A stretch of DNA of 64,000 bases from assembly GCF_028009165.1 (NCBI RefSeq), contig NC_079241.1:4898001-4962000 (forward strand), read 5' to 3'. The first letter of the stretch is position 1. The number at the start of each line of letters is the position of its first letter. Made by a program: the position numbers and the translations under genes. The notes beneath the pieces are model-generated. The model saw only the letters and a program-made list of their open reading frames with translations, did not search any database and was not told where the DNA came from. Of this stretch, positions 32,411 through 45,074 are shown in pieces. The DNA is from Akanthomyces muscarius (Eukaryota; Ascomycota; Sordariomycetes; Hypocreales; Cordycipitaceae).

Positions 32411-34759
32411 TTACAGGCCCTTCGACTCTACTGGAGTCGGGGCAATTCTTCTTTTTTTTGGCTCCTTTCCCTCCTCCTTTTCGTTGTCCGTTGCGTCCCT
32501 CTTACTACCAGCCCCTGTGCTATTAGGTGTTTCTGGTGGAGTGGTCATGGGAACGCCAGTTATTTTGCCTGAATTGGTGGCAGCGACGCCAGGCACAGTG
32601 CCCGATATGAGCGTGGGGTTGCTTACCACGCCTCCTTTGGGCATCGAGGACGACTGAGTTGCGACGGAGGATGTAGAGTTTGATCTCGCCGGCGAGGGCG
32701 GCCTCTGTGAAGCAGCAGTGACTGAAGCTGGTGGCGATGGCGCCGTAAACGAGCTAGTCGAGGTGCGATGATGATGTGACCCGGAGCCGCTGGGAAAGGG
32801 AGAGGGGGGCGCGAACGCTGTCGTCGGTGTGGCCTGAGGAGTATTCTGGTTAGAAGCGGCGGCACCAGCTTGGACCTTGGCTGGTGGGCCAACCTCGCCG
32901 TGGTAAATTTCTCCCAACTCCCCGGATGCAAAGGAAAGTGTAGAGCAAAAGCCATCGGATGACGAAATAAGCAATGTAAGTCCGTCATTTGACCTGTCGT
33001 CTTATTAGCTCAGAAGCGTTGACAGTCAAAGCAGTCTCGCTTACCATGCAAGATCAGTAAAAGTCGCGCAGTGCAGGTTACTGACGACACAGATTGGCGT
33101 TTTTTGCTGGGTATCATACAACAGAACAGAATCCTGGGTGGCAACGGCATAGACCATTCGATACGGCAGGGAAAAAGCCGGCTTGGGGCCTGGCGTAGTA
33201 GCACTCGTTTCTGCGCTAGTAGGCTTGACTGGCGTCGAAGTAACGTCGGCAACAGCAACAGGTGGCGGCGGCGGTTCCATGACCGGCGCTGGTGACGTTG
33301 GTCTCGACAGTGGTTCTGGCAGTGATGGGATATCTACTTCCGCAGAAGAGGTATCGATAGTAATATGCTTGGTCTTCGGAGGAGTAGTGCGAAGGGTATA
33401 GATTAGGGGAGAGCATTTGACCACCACGGACGGCTTCTTGTGGCCCGGTAGATGCGCGACGGGTGGTTTGTTGATGCCTCCTCTCGTGTAAATATAGACA
33501 GTATTAATGATTTCATACGTGGGTTTCGCATCCTTGTCTCCCTGGTGTTGGTTTTGATATTGACCAGAAGGCGTGAGCAGCAGGCTACCATCGGGCGTGA
33601 AGGTGAGGCGTCGGAAGAAGGACGTCAAAGTCTCGTTTGCGTAGAGGCTTGCATTCTTCATGCCGAGTCCGAGAAGCCCAGATGAGGCGTGTGGTTTCGG
33701 GGATGCCTCCATGGGCATCACAGCTGGGAGTGGTAGCGAAGGCGCCGGCGACGCAGATCGACGAGACGAGAACGAGGACCGGCGACTGTGGCTAACGACG
33801 CTGGGAGGGTTCATGGGCAGCGGGAACGACGTTGGCGTTCCTGGTGCTGACGGGACTGGTGATCCAATGGATGTATTTGAGTCGACGACGGAAAGCTGCG
33901 CTCGGTGACCAAAATCGGGAGGAGCCGGGCTACTTGACGAGATTCGTCTCGGCGGCAGGTCAGCCTTGATGTGGCTGGCGAGTCTGGGAGGCTTGTCATC
34001 TTGGCTGAGAGTGTACTGTCCATCTTTTGTTTTGAGGGAGTATATATGGACTGATCGATCGGACGACTGGGTGGCAATGTATTCGTTCAATGGGTCCCAG
34101 GTGACGCCTTGGACGTAATGGCTGTGTTCTGCTATTTGTCGGACGAGGATTCCTGGACAGAGGCATTAAATTTGGCGACTCGTTGACAACTGGTTAACAT
34201 TACGGACGATGTACATACCTGTTGCGGCACTGTAGATTCGGGCTATGTTATCCATGCTACCAATGATGAAATGGGCAGCATCCGGAGACCAGGCGAGGTC
34301 GTAAATTTCGGCACCGCTTGAGCGGCACATGTGCTTTGCACGCCATGACTCCTTGTCGTCGAGTCCATCCGAGCCAAAGTTCGACGAGTTCAGTTCACTG
34401 GGAACCCAGAGAATGACATTTCCATCGTCACCGGCCGAAGCAATAAGCTCGCCTATGGAGATAGCAGGACAGATCAGCTACGCCGTTTGGCACAGGTGGC
34501 AGCGTGTTTAGGAGCTATATGGAAGGTGTAACGTACCTTTGGGGGCCCAACGAACAACATTGACGGCTTGATTGTGCTTGGAGAGGGTGGAGAGGTATTC
34601 GACCTTGCGATCGGTGCCGTCCGTCTCGACTTTCCAGATGCGAACGTGGTTGTCACCACCAGCAGTAGCCAGACGACCTTTGCCGCTGGGCTCGAAGTGA
34701 GCCGAGTAGACGGGCGCGTTCTGCTCGTGCCAATTGATGATGAGGGGTGTGGCCTTCAT
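32411..34759 (-). CDS. CAC2: Chromatin assembly factor 1 subunit B (Cac2/p60), WD40 protein
   Basis: CAF-1 deposits new H3-H4 behind the replication fork; the p60 subunit is a seven-blade WD40 propeller. Exons are 34759-34537, 34452-34219, 34152-33045 and 32993-32411 (introns 51-84 nt), giving 715 aa. The N-terminus MKATPLIINWHEQNAPVYSA is diagnostic. Blades read in order: LATAGGDNHVRIWKVE, VVRWAPKGELIASAGDDGNV, IYDLAWSPDAAHFIIGSMDN, YVQGVTWDPLNEYIATQSSD. A Ser/Pro-rich insertion of about 120 residues interrupts the propeller, which resumes at FFRRLTFTPDGSLLLTPSGQ and ends with FTDLAWSNDGLTLLISSSDG. The C-terminus is a long Ser/Thr/Pro-rich tail with a basic cluster (KKRRIAPTP), a likely nuclear signal. 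It is transcribed away from the gene-poor region on its right. Confidence 0.92.
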
Positions 34760-37700
34760 CTTGACGACGGAATGCTACGACGGTTCTGTCGTGGGTGACA
34801 TGAAGGGACCTTGCGGTCGATGGGCAGGACGGCTATTGTAGCAAAGCCAACGGTGGGAGGTGGGAGCGAGGCACTAAGCTGGCTGGCGACGCTGGTCAGA
34901 GGTGGCAGCCGGGAAACGATGCGGACGGGAAGGTGGGAAAAGGTGGCTGTCGTGGCTTGGAGCCTTGGCGTTTGAAACGCGTGATCTCCCGCAAAATGGC
35001 TGCGACAAGAGGTTTGGATCGCGAAGATGCAGCAACGGGATGAAGTTGGACGAGCATTAAAGAGGGCGGGCGTGGGGACAGAATCGCGGCAGGACTGCGG
35101 GTACAGCACATCGCAGCGCCGTGTTGGCAGTGTTTCAGCGGGCTCTCAGCCGGATTGGCGTTGTGTTGGCGAGGTGTTAGCGGTGCGACCGGGCACGTCT
35201 AGTGGTGACTGGCACTGACTTGGCAGCTGGCCGGCACTGAATGGTGCGCCACGTCCCCTTGCAGCTAACGTTACCTAGTTGGCCAGTTGATGAGACGCGG
35301 CTCGGGAGTGGGGGAGCCTTGGAGCTCTGCGCATCACCACTTCCTCCTTGATTGCTGGTAGTTGAGCAAGATAGCCGACATTAGATCCGCATCGGTTGTG
35401 GTAGTTATGCATTGTCTTGCTTCCATTGGCCATGCAAATGCTAGCCCGCGAACGATGCGTGATTTTTCTTCGTCTTAGTCCTGACCCCAACCACAACTCA
35501 ACCATGGTTCCCGTCCAGGGCTCGTCCGCGTATGCTGGCCCGCACTCAGAAACGCGCTCAAGCGTCGTTTCACGGGGCGACTAGATCAGTTCATATGGCT
35601 CTGTCGGAGGCTTGTGGTTCGGTAGTTGGAACTGTCGATGGTACATGGTAGATACTGTAACTCGTTGTAGTTGAGATTAGGACTACGCGTAATTCGGCAT
35701 GGATGGCGTTACTAGGCCATAACCACAACCCTCGCGGAGACATATGAAAGCCTGCCTCGAGCAGCACATCAAACCGATACGGGCAAGAATAACACAGATG
35801 AAGAAACGATCTCACATAGCCAAGACAGAGCTCCTCATACAAACCCATTGCCTGGAGATGAGCCGAATAGGTTGCTGTCTGAGTCCGTGAGACGTGTCCA
35901 GGGTAGGCGCGTAAAGAGCTTGTACGTGGCATGTCACGATAAGTGAAACTCAAAAGTCAAATAGTAGAGATAAAATGAAAGTGCCCCTAATGAGCTGCCA
36001 TAGTGATTGAAGGGTTAGGCAGAGCGACGGCTTTCGATCCTCGGCAGCTTGACTATCCGTCGTATTACAGGTATTGCAGGCGCAGTTTTCTAGTCTTGCC
36101 AGCGACGGTCCTTATTAGGCACCCGACTAGGGCTGACCACCACGGGGCAACAAGCAGGACATTGTGCAGTGCCTAATTAGAGGTATTCACATTAACCGCC
36201 AAAGAAGGCCTAGTTCAATCATGTACAAATATGGAGTACGGCAGTTGGATTGATTCAGCCGTCGCCTCGCGAACATGGGCTAGATCAGGTAGGCGAACGA
36301 GGCGTCTACGATTCACCCCAGACACGGGGAACCGGAGGCGTGCAAATCTACGGCGACTGCACACGGTCCGGCGACCTTTTACGAGGTAGACTTTATGCCA
36401 GGACGTGAGTCACTCCGGAAGTGGTGGCGGTCAGACAAGAAATTACCCGTAGCTTACCTTTGCCTGGTTGTCACCGCTAACTGATAGCATGGCTGCAGCT
36501 GTCGATCGGTCACAGGAGCAGCAAGGCTGGAGTTATTAACAAGATCAAGCAGAGATAATGCGTTGCAGGTGTCTGCCTGGTCTTGATCATCGAGCGGCTG
36601 CATAGTGCGCTAACAAGTTAGGAGATACGCAAATACGTCTCCACCACTATGCTATTGTACTCGTAGCTCAGCACGTAGCACAGGCTAGCCTGGGGTCGTT
36701 CAAGTCGCCAGCAGAGATACTCCGCGCGTCAAGTGAGACGTCAAGTGCCAAGTTCAGAGCATAGCGGCGCAGGCCGCTGTGTACGGGAAGCGGTGGTCTT
36801 GACGTGATGCATGATGGCCACAGCAGCACTTCCAGCTTCCCAAGCATCACGAGGCTTGATGTATGCAAGTGGGATTGGCCGGAGATTTCTACTGTGCGTG
36901 CATGCATGGGCTGAGTAACTGACTTGGCCAAGAAGACTGAAAAGACGTTGTGCTCCAAGGGAATTGGAGGGGGCGAATGCAAGGAGACGGCCGCTAATTA
37001 GGGCGTATGCAAGCAGCGCCTTGGCTGCCACCACCGAGAATAAAAGGAAGCCATGAATACGCGAAGCGGGAGAGCATCCTCACTTCGTTTGGTTGCCGAG
37101 TTTACTGGTACGAATGAGCTTTGAGTCACGCACCTCTACCAAGCACAAAAGGACCTCCCCGGACCCTCCAAACAGTGGGCTAACGTTAGCTGCAGCCTGC
37201 ATGCACAATAGGTCTGATGCATCTCATTTGGGCCAGGCTGCGGCGAAAAGAAGGCAGGGGTGGGAGAGAAAACAAAGACAATCAGATAATGCTGGGTGGC
37301 CAGATCTGCGCAGTGTGTCAAGAAGAGAGATGGCTGTAGGCGATGGAGCACGGATTGCCCATGTAAGTGCCAATTGACAACCCCGACTCTCTGCGAATTG
37401 CTCTCAGAGGACATTCGTTGCACTGCAACGTAAGTATTTATTAATAGCGTGGAACGGGATTAGTATCTGCGTTGATGGGTGGTTTGTCAGGAAACGCAGA
37501 TTGACATCTGTGTTAGGCATGGGTCGGGTACGACTTCCAGCGCCGCTCAATTCCCGTTTTGGCGTAGTGCTCGGAAGCACACCACAAACAGGGTCCCTGC
37601 AAAAGTAATCAGAAAGCAATTGTGTACATTGCAGGCTCCGGGCAGCTCCAGCTGGCGGAAACCGGCGAGACAGGCTCAAGTCTTCGGCCGGCGCAAGAGG

Positions 37701-39650
37701 CATACAGAGATTAGAGTTGTTTGATGAACCTGGCCGCAGGGCAAGAGCACCCTGCAAAAGTCTCTATTTTATCTTGCTGGCACTGATATTCACGGACGAG
37801 ACAGCCGCGCAAAAAGCCATGTTGCCAGTTTCTTACAGCCCGCCACACCATGTCAACTAGCTTCTTCTCCAGAGCCGCCGCCACAAGCCAATTGCCCACC
37901 GCCCATTCGGAGGCCCCACGTTTCAACGACATCGCCTGCCTGTTCCAGCATGCCGTTCAAACCGTCAAGAGTTTTTAAAAGATAAGTCATGAGTGCGGGC
38001 GCGCCTTTTTGCGGACGGTCGACCGTTGTCTCGATGCAAATTTTTCTTTGTCAGTTGCAACGACCGTGCGGAGCGGAATGCCGGCACGAGTCACGGACAA
38101 AGATCGTACAAGACTCAGAGCCGGCACGTCAAAATGTCTACCAAGAAGGCTAGCAAAGAAGGTTCTGTGTGATTTATTAGAGTCGTCTATACTGGAGCCA
38201 AGACGATGGGGCTCCTCAGCCGCGAGCAGCAGATGACTGTTGAGAGATTTGTTGTAAAGTCGTGTCAGTCAGAGCAGTGAGTCGAACATGTGTGGGGTGG
38301 TTAGTTCTACCGGTACCTCTGCAGCAACTGTGACGTGTAGATAATGTTGCCCGGCAGCTTTCCGTGATGTAAATTCCCAATTACCATCATTAGAGATTGG
38401 CGTTCGAGAGTAATGATTTGCTCGCTGCTTTCCACCAGCCTCTGCTTCCGGTCATATCGGACATACTTGGGCCGAGCAAGAGGTCACATTGCAATCTCTA
38501 GGCACCAGAGGCGACGAAGGAAAAAAAAAAAACAAAATAAATAAATAAATGCAAGTCAACATCTCGGAATTCCATGACGGCGCCGGCGTCAGCCCCATTT
38601 CAGCCCGCCTCCGCCGATTGAGCCGGAGCCAGCCTCCAAGTTCAGCCTCCAGGGAGTGCGAGTAGCGCGAGGAGTGGAAGCCTGAGACCTGAGGTGGCAG
38701 GCAAGCAGGCAAGCAGGCAACAGGTTCGCGGCGCACCTCAGGCAGCATCGTCCGTACATTTTCAGTGGACTGCAGGCCCCAAGCTTCCCCAGCCAGCACC
38801 TACAATATCTCGGAGTTGTGTTTAGGAGGCGTTTGCCCCTCCCAGTGCGGAATAGGTAGGTTGGGTAGGTACCTACAGTGGGTGTACCCAGACACCTAGA
38901 CGAACCACCAGCGACCACTAAAACACCGCCGTTTGCCAGAACGCCCGCCCCCTCCAACCCCCCACTTTAGTGACTAACTCGGCCGCCAGACCCTGCCGGC
39001 CGCCAGCCGCATGCATGGACCAGTACCAGTTAATTACCTACCTAGGTATTCCCTGCACGGCTCTGCACGCAGTTAGCTGCAAATCGGTACTTTTCTCTGC
39101 CTCTTTCTTATTAGCTCTGTCTCTTGATTATTTATTTTCCATTATTTTTCCTTCCCTTCGTCTGCCCGCTGGTCCAAGCTCGTTTAACTCTCCCATCTGG
39201 CAGTTGACACGAACTAATTATTTATTCGTTCAACGCCTGGAGGGGCCTTGACTCACCCAGCGACCAGGCTGCGCTGTGCACGTCATAAGACTACCTGATC
39301 CCCTGCTCGGCCCCGGGCAATCACTCTCTGGCTTCTTCTTTTTCTATTTCTGTTTGCCTTCTTCCGGTTTTCTTTCCTGGAAGCCCTTCTTCATTTTTAG
39401 GCTGCTTCCTATTGCCGCCACATGCAAAGCTGATTGCCTCATCGAGCCCGTTTGTCCTGTAGCTCCTCACCAGCTGCACGGCACACTAACAGGCAAGCTC
39501 GGACCCGCCGCTGCTACCCTTCGGCCCTGCACGTAACCCGACCGTGACAAGCAGGCCGCTGACGAGCACCCATTTCCCTGGCTGCGTCCTCACGAGCCTT
39601 CACAAGCCCTCCGAGGCCCGTCTTGCTTCCTCGCCTCGCGCTCTCTCATC
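34760..39650. other. 4.9-kb gene-poor region upstream of CAC2 and the ABCC transporter
   Basis: No ORF in this stretch shows a recognisable domain, and I see no transposon, tRNA or 5S rRNA. It must contain the promoters of the divergent CAC2 and ABCC genes. Marks inside are an A-run followed by AAAT units (about 38520-38550), TAGGTACCTA at about 38867-38876, a TACCTAGGTA palindrome at 39039-39048, and a pyrimidine-rich leader (39090-39460) ahead of the ABCC start. An unannotated noncoding RNA or a very short, many-exon gene cannot be excluded. Confidence 0.45.
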
Positions 39651-42600
39651 ATGGATCACGACCAGCTCTTCAAGGCCTCTGCCGCTGGACTGGCCGCTGC
39701 GGCTCTCACCACCGTGCCCGCCGTGACCGCAATCGTCTCCCAGATCCGATCCCGCGCCCCCAAGGACAATTTCTATGAGGACCAGGATGGTGTCGCTACA
39801 CCCGAATCTATCGCTGCTTTTTCCAACAAGGCTAGCAAGTTTGCCGTGACTTTTTTGGCCGCCTCGACTGCCGCATTGTCAATTGCTCTCGCCGTCCTGA
39901 ATACAACCGATTCTTCTCACGGAAACCTGTTCCTGTCCACCTGGCTCACCACAGGTGCTTGGGTGAGTTGATCCATGCCTCGAATCTACCCTCTGGCTGT
40001 CTCGGGGCTCTCATGGTTCCACGATGTCTAATTACTAACGAGACTCCCTTTTCGCCTTGCTAGATCCTCATCTTGCTGCAAGCCGCTTGTATGAGTGCTC
40101 ACCACAACTTCATTAAAGTCTATGACCTCGGTCTTGGCATCTTCCTTGCCTCCCTCGTCAACATAATCGTCGGAGCCGCCGAAACCAACCATGTTGGCCA
40201 ATACCAGTCTCTCCAGCACGACATCACTCTCATCCTGCGCATCTGCACTATTGCTTCTGCCGGTCTTCTCGCCATCTCATCCACGCTCATCCCCCGCCGT
40301 CCCGACGTCTTCTACAACAATGAGCCTATCGATCGCAACTTCAGCGTCAATGCCCTTAGCAGATTTACCTGGGGCTGGGGTCGCAAGACTCTCGACCTCG
40401 GAGGCAAAAAAGGCGACTTGAAGCAGACCGATGTCCCTCGCCCGCCTAGCTACGCTCGATCCAAGGTTCTCGTTGAAGCCTGGGAGAGCTTCAAGTTTGG
40501 TGCTGGTCTACTTCGCAACCTCATCCGCGTCTACGGCTGGCGCTTTGCTATTCAGTGGACAGGTACCCTCTTCCGTGTCGCCGTTGGCATGATTCCCTAC
40601 ATCATTCTCCTCAGGCTCATCCAGAAGCTCGAAACTACTCCCAAGGATGAGATGAGGTTTGGCGATTTCTGGCTTCATATTGTTGGTCTTGGACTGTGCG
40701 GCATCGTTGAGCAGTGGCTTGATGGCTACCTGAATTGGTATGCCATTGTAGGCATGGGTATCCCCATGTCTGCACAGCTCTCCGCCCTGGTCTTCGAGAA
40801 GTCTCTCCGACGCAAAAATGTCAAGACAGCAGAGAAGAACCGTGACTCTGAGGCAGAGGCCAAGAAGGGTGACGACAAGGACAAGAAAAAGGACGACAAG
40901 GATGATAAGGAGGATCCGTCCGATAAAACCGTTCTTCGATCGCGACAGGCCATTGTCAACCTTGTCGGTGTCGACTCGAGACGTATTGCCGATTTCCTTG
41001 CTATGCATTTCATCATCATCAACGCCATTTCAAAGCTCGTTCTTTACTCCGTCTTCCTCATTCAGCTCATTGGTTACCAGCCATACTTGGCCGGTGTCGT
41101 CGCCTGGGCCATTGTCCTGCCAATCAACATGTACGCCTCTAAGATTTATCTCAAGCAGGAGGATAAGCTCATGAAGATTCGCGACGAGAAGCTTGCCATG
41201 ATCAATGAAGCTCTCCTCGGTATTCGTCAGATCAAGTTCTCTGCTCTGGAAAAGGAGTGGTCCGCCCGTATCATGGCCAAGCGTGGAAAGGAGCTGGGTA
41301 CTATTCGCCGCATCTTCGCCATCGATCTCATCCTCTTCACTTGCTGGATTGTCAGCCCTATCCTGCTTGCTGTCGTCTCTCTCGCTGTCTATGCTGTTCA
41401 AAATGGAGCTTTGAAGCCTTCTACGGCTTTCGTTGCCATTGGTATCTTCAAAAGTCTTGAAATGAGTCTCTCTGTTCTTCCTGAATTCATCGGCTATGGC
41501 CTTGATACACTCATTTCGGTTCGTCGACTTGGCAAGTACCTTGAGGGCCCTGAGATGACCGACATTATCACCCGCGGCTATGATGCTGCTCTTGACAATG
41601 CCTCTATTGCCTGGCCTGTTGATGACGACGTTCCTGAAGAGGAGCGATTTGTCCTTCGCGACCTGAATTTATCCTTCCCCCAGGGTGAGCTTTCTGTCAT
41701 TTCCGGCAAGACTGGCACTGGCAAGAGTCTTCTGCTGTCGTCTCTCATTGGTGAGGTCGATCTTCTCGCTGGTAAAGTCCTCATGCCCCCTGTACCCCCC
41801 CTGGATGAGCGCAACGACACCAAGGCTCACAAGGGCAACTGGATTCTTCCCGGCACTGTTGCATACGTCAGCCAAAGCCCCTGGCTCGAAAATGCCACTC
41901 TGCGCGACAACATCACCTTTGGTCTGCCATACGACGAAGAGCGCTACAACACTGTCGTTGAGGTCTGTGCTCTGCGCAAGGATCTTGACATTCTCGAGGA
42001 CGGTGACCAGACTGAGCTGGGTGCCAACGGTATCAACCTGAGTGGTGGCCAGAAATGGCGCGTCACCCTTGCTCGTTCTGTGTATTCGCGTGCCGAGCTC
42101 TTGCTCCTTGACGACATCTTTAGCGCCGTCGATGCTCACGTTGGCCGACAAATCTTCGAGAAGTGCATTGCTGGTCCCATCTGCCACGGCCGTACCCGTA
42201 TCCTCGTTACCCACCACGTTGCTCTGGTTGAGTCCAAGACCAAGTACCTTGTTGAGCTTGGCGAAGGCACTGTCCTCCACTCTGGTCTTACCAGTGACCT
42301 CGCCGAGGACGGCACCCTCTCCAAAATTCGCAGCCACACTCAAACTGAAGCCGAAATCCATGCCGACGAAACCGCCAACGCCGAGACCATGGTCAACTCT
42401 GAAGAGGCTTCCGATGCTGAGAATGAATTGCAAAAGGTTCCTTCCAAGTCTGCCAAGAAGTTTGTCGAAGACGAAACAATCGAAAAGGGTTCTGTGAAAC
42501 GTCACGTCTATGCTACTTACATCAACGCCAGTGGCGGTCTCCCTTTCTGGATTGCTTGTGGTTTCTTCTACATTGCCTATGAAGCTGGCAATGTTGGTCG

Positions 42601-44410
42601 CAACTTTTGGCTTCAGATTTGGACTGGACAGTCTGTGAAACAGCCTGCCGATAACTCAACTATGTCTGTCAACACATTCTCTTCGCACGGCACCGCCAGC
42701 ATGTTCTCGTTGCAGCACGGCAACCTCCATGCTTCTGCTGCACCTGTTCACGATAACGACCAGCATCTGGGCTTCTACCTCGGTATCTACGCTGCTATTG
42801 CTTTGGCAAGTGGCATCGTTGGCTCTATGCGCATGCTCTGGGCTTTCACCATGAGTCTCAAGGCTAGCCACAAGCTCTTTGAACAAATTGTTTTCACCGT
42901 TGTGCGCACGCCCCTAAGATGGCTCGACACTGTTCCGGTTGGCCGAGTCCTCAACCGTATGACTGCCGATTTCGATGTTATCGACACACGCCTGAGCTTC
43001 AGCATCAGCTTTTTCATTGGCAGATGCTTGGCAATTATTGCTGTCTGTGCCGCCTCCACTCTTGTCACTCCAATTGTTCTGCCCCTGGCCCTCCTACTCA
43101 TCATTGGTGCCGGACTCATCGGTAAGAAGTACATGGATGGTGCTCGACCTATGAAGCGTCTTGAAAGCAATTCCAAGTCGCCCGTCTTTGAGCTGTTCAA
43201 CACTACGCTTTCTGGCGTTTCCACACTGCGAGCTTTCCAGAAGAGCAAGGACTACACCAACCGCATGCATTACCACCTCGACACTTGGAACACGAACAAG
43301 GTTCACTTTTGGATCTTCAACCGTTGGATGGGTATCAGAATGGCTGCTATTGGTACCATCTTCACCACTTGTGTTGGCGTCGTCATTATACTCACCAAGA
43401 CTAACGCTGCCATGGCCGGTTTCGCCATGTCCTTTGCTCTTGATTTCGCCAACACCATTCTTTTCGCTATCCGAGCCTATGCCGGCCTGGAGCTCGACAT
43501 GAACGCTGCCGAGCGTGTCGTTGAGTACTCGGAGCTGACGATGGAGAAGCAGGACGGTGTTGAACCTCCAGCTGCCTGGCCTACTTCCGGCACTATCGAG
43601 ATGAAGGACGTGGTTGTGGGCTATGCTGATGGTCTTCCTGCCGTTCTCAAAGGTGTTACCTTCAACGTGAAGAACAACGAGCGCGTTGGTGTCATTGGTC
43701 GCACCGGCGCGGGCAAGTCTTCCATGACTCTTGCTCTCTTCCGTTTCCTCGAAGCGCGCTCCGGCTCCATCATCATTGATGGCGTCGACATTTCCAAAAT
43801 CGATCTCCACAGTCTGCGTTCGCGCCTAGCCATTATCCCTCAAGATCCCGTGCTGTTTTCCGGAACCGTTCGTTCTAATCTCGATCCTTTCGAGAAATAC
43901 AGTGACGAGGAGCTTCGCGAATGTCTTCAGCGTGTCCACCTCATCGACTCTCAGCCTGTCACTCCTGCCAACGAGCCGGCGTCGTCCTCCAACTCCACCG
44001 TCGCTCCGCAAAATACCAACATCTTCAGGGACCTCAACAGCGGCATCTCCGAGTCTGGTGGCAACCTCTCCCAAGGCCAGCGCCAGCTCCTTTGCATTGC
44101 CCGCGCCATTGTCTCACGTCCTAAGATCATGGTCCTCGACGAGGCCACGTCGGCCGTCGACATGGGGACGGACGTGCTCATCCAGCGGAGCATTCGTGAG
44201 GAATTTGACAACAGCACCCTTCTCGTCATTGCGCATCGTCTGAGTACTATTGCGGACTTTGACAAGATCCTCGTCCTTAGCGAAGGCACTGTTGCTGAAT
44301 ACGGCAGCCCCAAGGAGCTCTGGGAGAAGGAGGGTAGCATCTTCCGCGACATGTGTGAGCACAGCGGTGAGAAGGACAAACTCGAGGCGACCATTCAAGG
44401 CAAGAAGTAA
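39651..44410 (+). CDS. ABCC-family (MRP-type) full ABC transporter
   Basis: Exon 1 is 39651-39962 and exon 2 is 40064-44410 (101-nt intron, phase 0), giving 1552 aa. The layout is TMD0 (about residues 1-190), linker, TMD1, NBD1, TMD2, NBD2, as in vacuolar glutathione-conjugate and bile-acid pumps (Ycf1, Bpt1, Ybt1). NBD1: Walker A GKTGTGKSLLLSS (K658), signature LSGGQKWRVTLARS, Walker B LLLLDDIFSAVD, where Asp replaces the catalytic Glu, as is typical of ABCC NBD1. NBD2: Walker A GRTGAGKSSMTLAL (K1322), signature LSQGQRQLLCIARA, Walker B IMVLDEATSAVD with the Glu intact. A Lys/Asp-rich insertion lies in TMD1 (40855-40935) and an acidic linker after NBD1 (42340-42480). The substrate is unknown; conjugated xenobiotics or metals are usual for the family. 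The pyrimidine-rich leader suggests a long 5' UTR. Confidence 0.93.
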
Positions 44411-45074
44411 TGGGCTCTGCCATTTTTGGCCCTGGTTCTGCATTGTTGTGAAGCAATCACGCAAATTTTGCATTTTTACAGCACTTGTTTTCTTTCATAT
44501 TGTTATTTTATATCATCATCCTGTATTCGTTGTTCTTTACCATGGGTTGGCACTTTGTTCAAGATTTATTTGGAAGAGCTGTTTTTTTTCTTTTTCTTTG
44601 AAGAGCATTGAAATTGAAAACCATCACGAATGAGAACTAGGAGCGGCTGGATAGTGGAAGAGAAACGGAAAAATTGCTTTCTCATGCTGCGAAAAAAATG
44701 TTGTTATTTTATTGGATAGTTCTCCTTCATTTGGTTTCAAAAAAGTAAAAGTATTTCGAGGCTTTAGTCAGTCTGCAGCTGTGGAGTTGGTAACATCATG
44801 GCTGTCATTGTGGCAGACGCGGATCTATTCTCAGACGTACGTAGTCCTGCTCGAGCAATGCGAAAAAATTGAGATACAAGGCATCTTGTGTAAATTTTTC
44901 AACGTGACGACCGAAATACCAGAATTGCAACGTCTTGAATTGTGTTGTATGCAAATGTTGTCATGTAGTTACCCAAACCGTTGCCATGCCATTGCTCATT
45001 AATGTTTCGTATATACACATGCTGCGTCCCGGTTGGTTCTGTAACTATGCCAGGTCGTCCAAGTCGGTCCGCTT
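44411..45074. other. Convergent 3' intergenic region, ABCC / ATG6
   Basis: This AT-rich stretch contains the 3' UTRs of both genes and a T-run at 44581-44598. No gene is visible. Confidence 0.4.

Noticed and set aside
37711..37932. 73-codon open frame on the minus strand in the gene-poor region
   Set aside because: Codon use looks moderately gene-like, but there is no recognisable motif, no flanking exon and no promoter sign. Transcript data would be needed.
34760..39650. Possible tRNA, 5S rRNA or transposon remnants
   Set aside because: Reading for B-box-like GGTTCGANNCC, 5S-like sequence, terminal repeats and transposase or reverse-transcriptase motifs gave nothing convincing.
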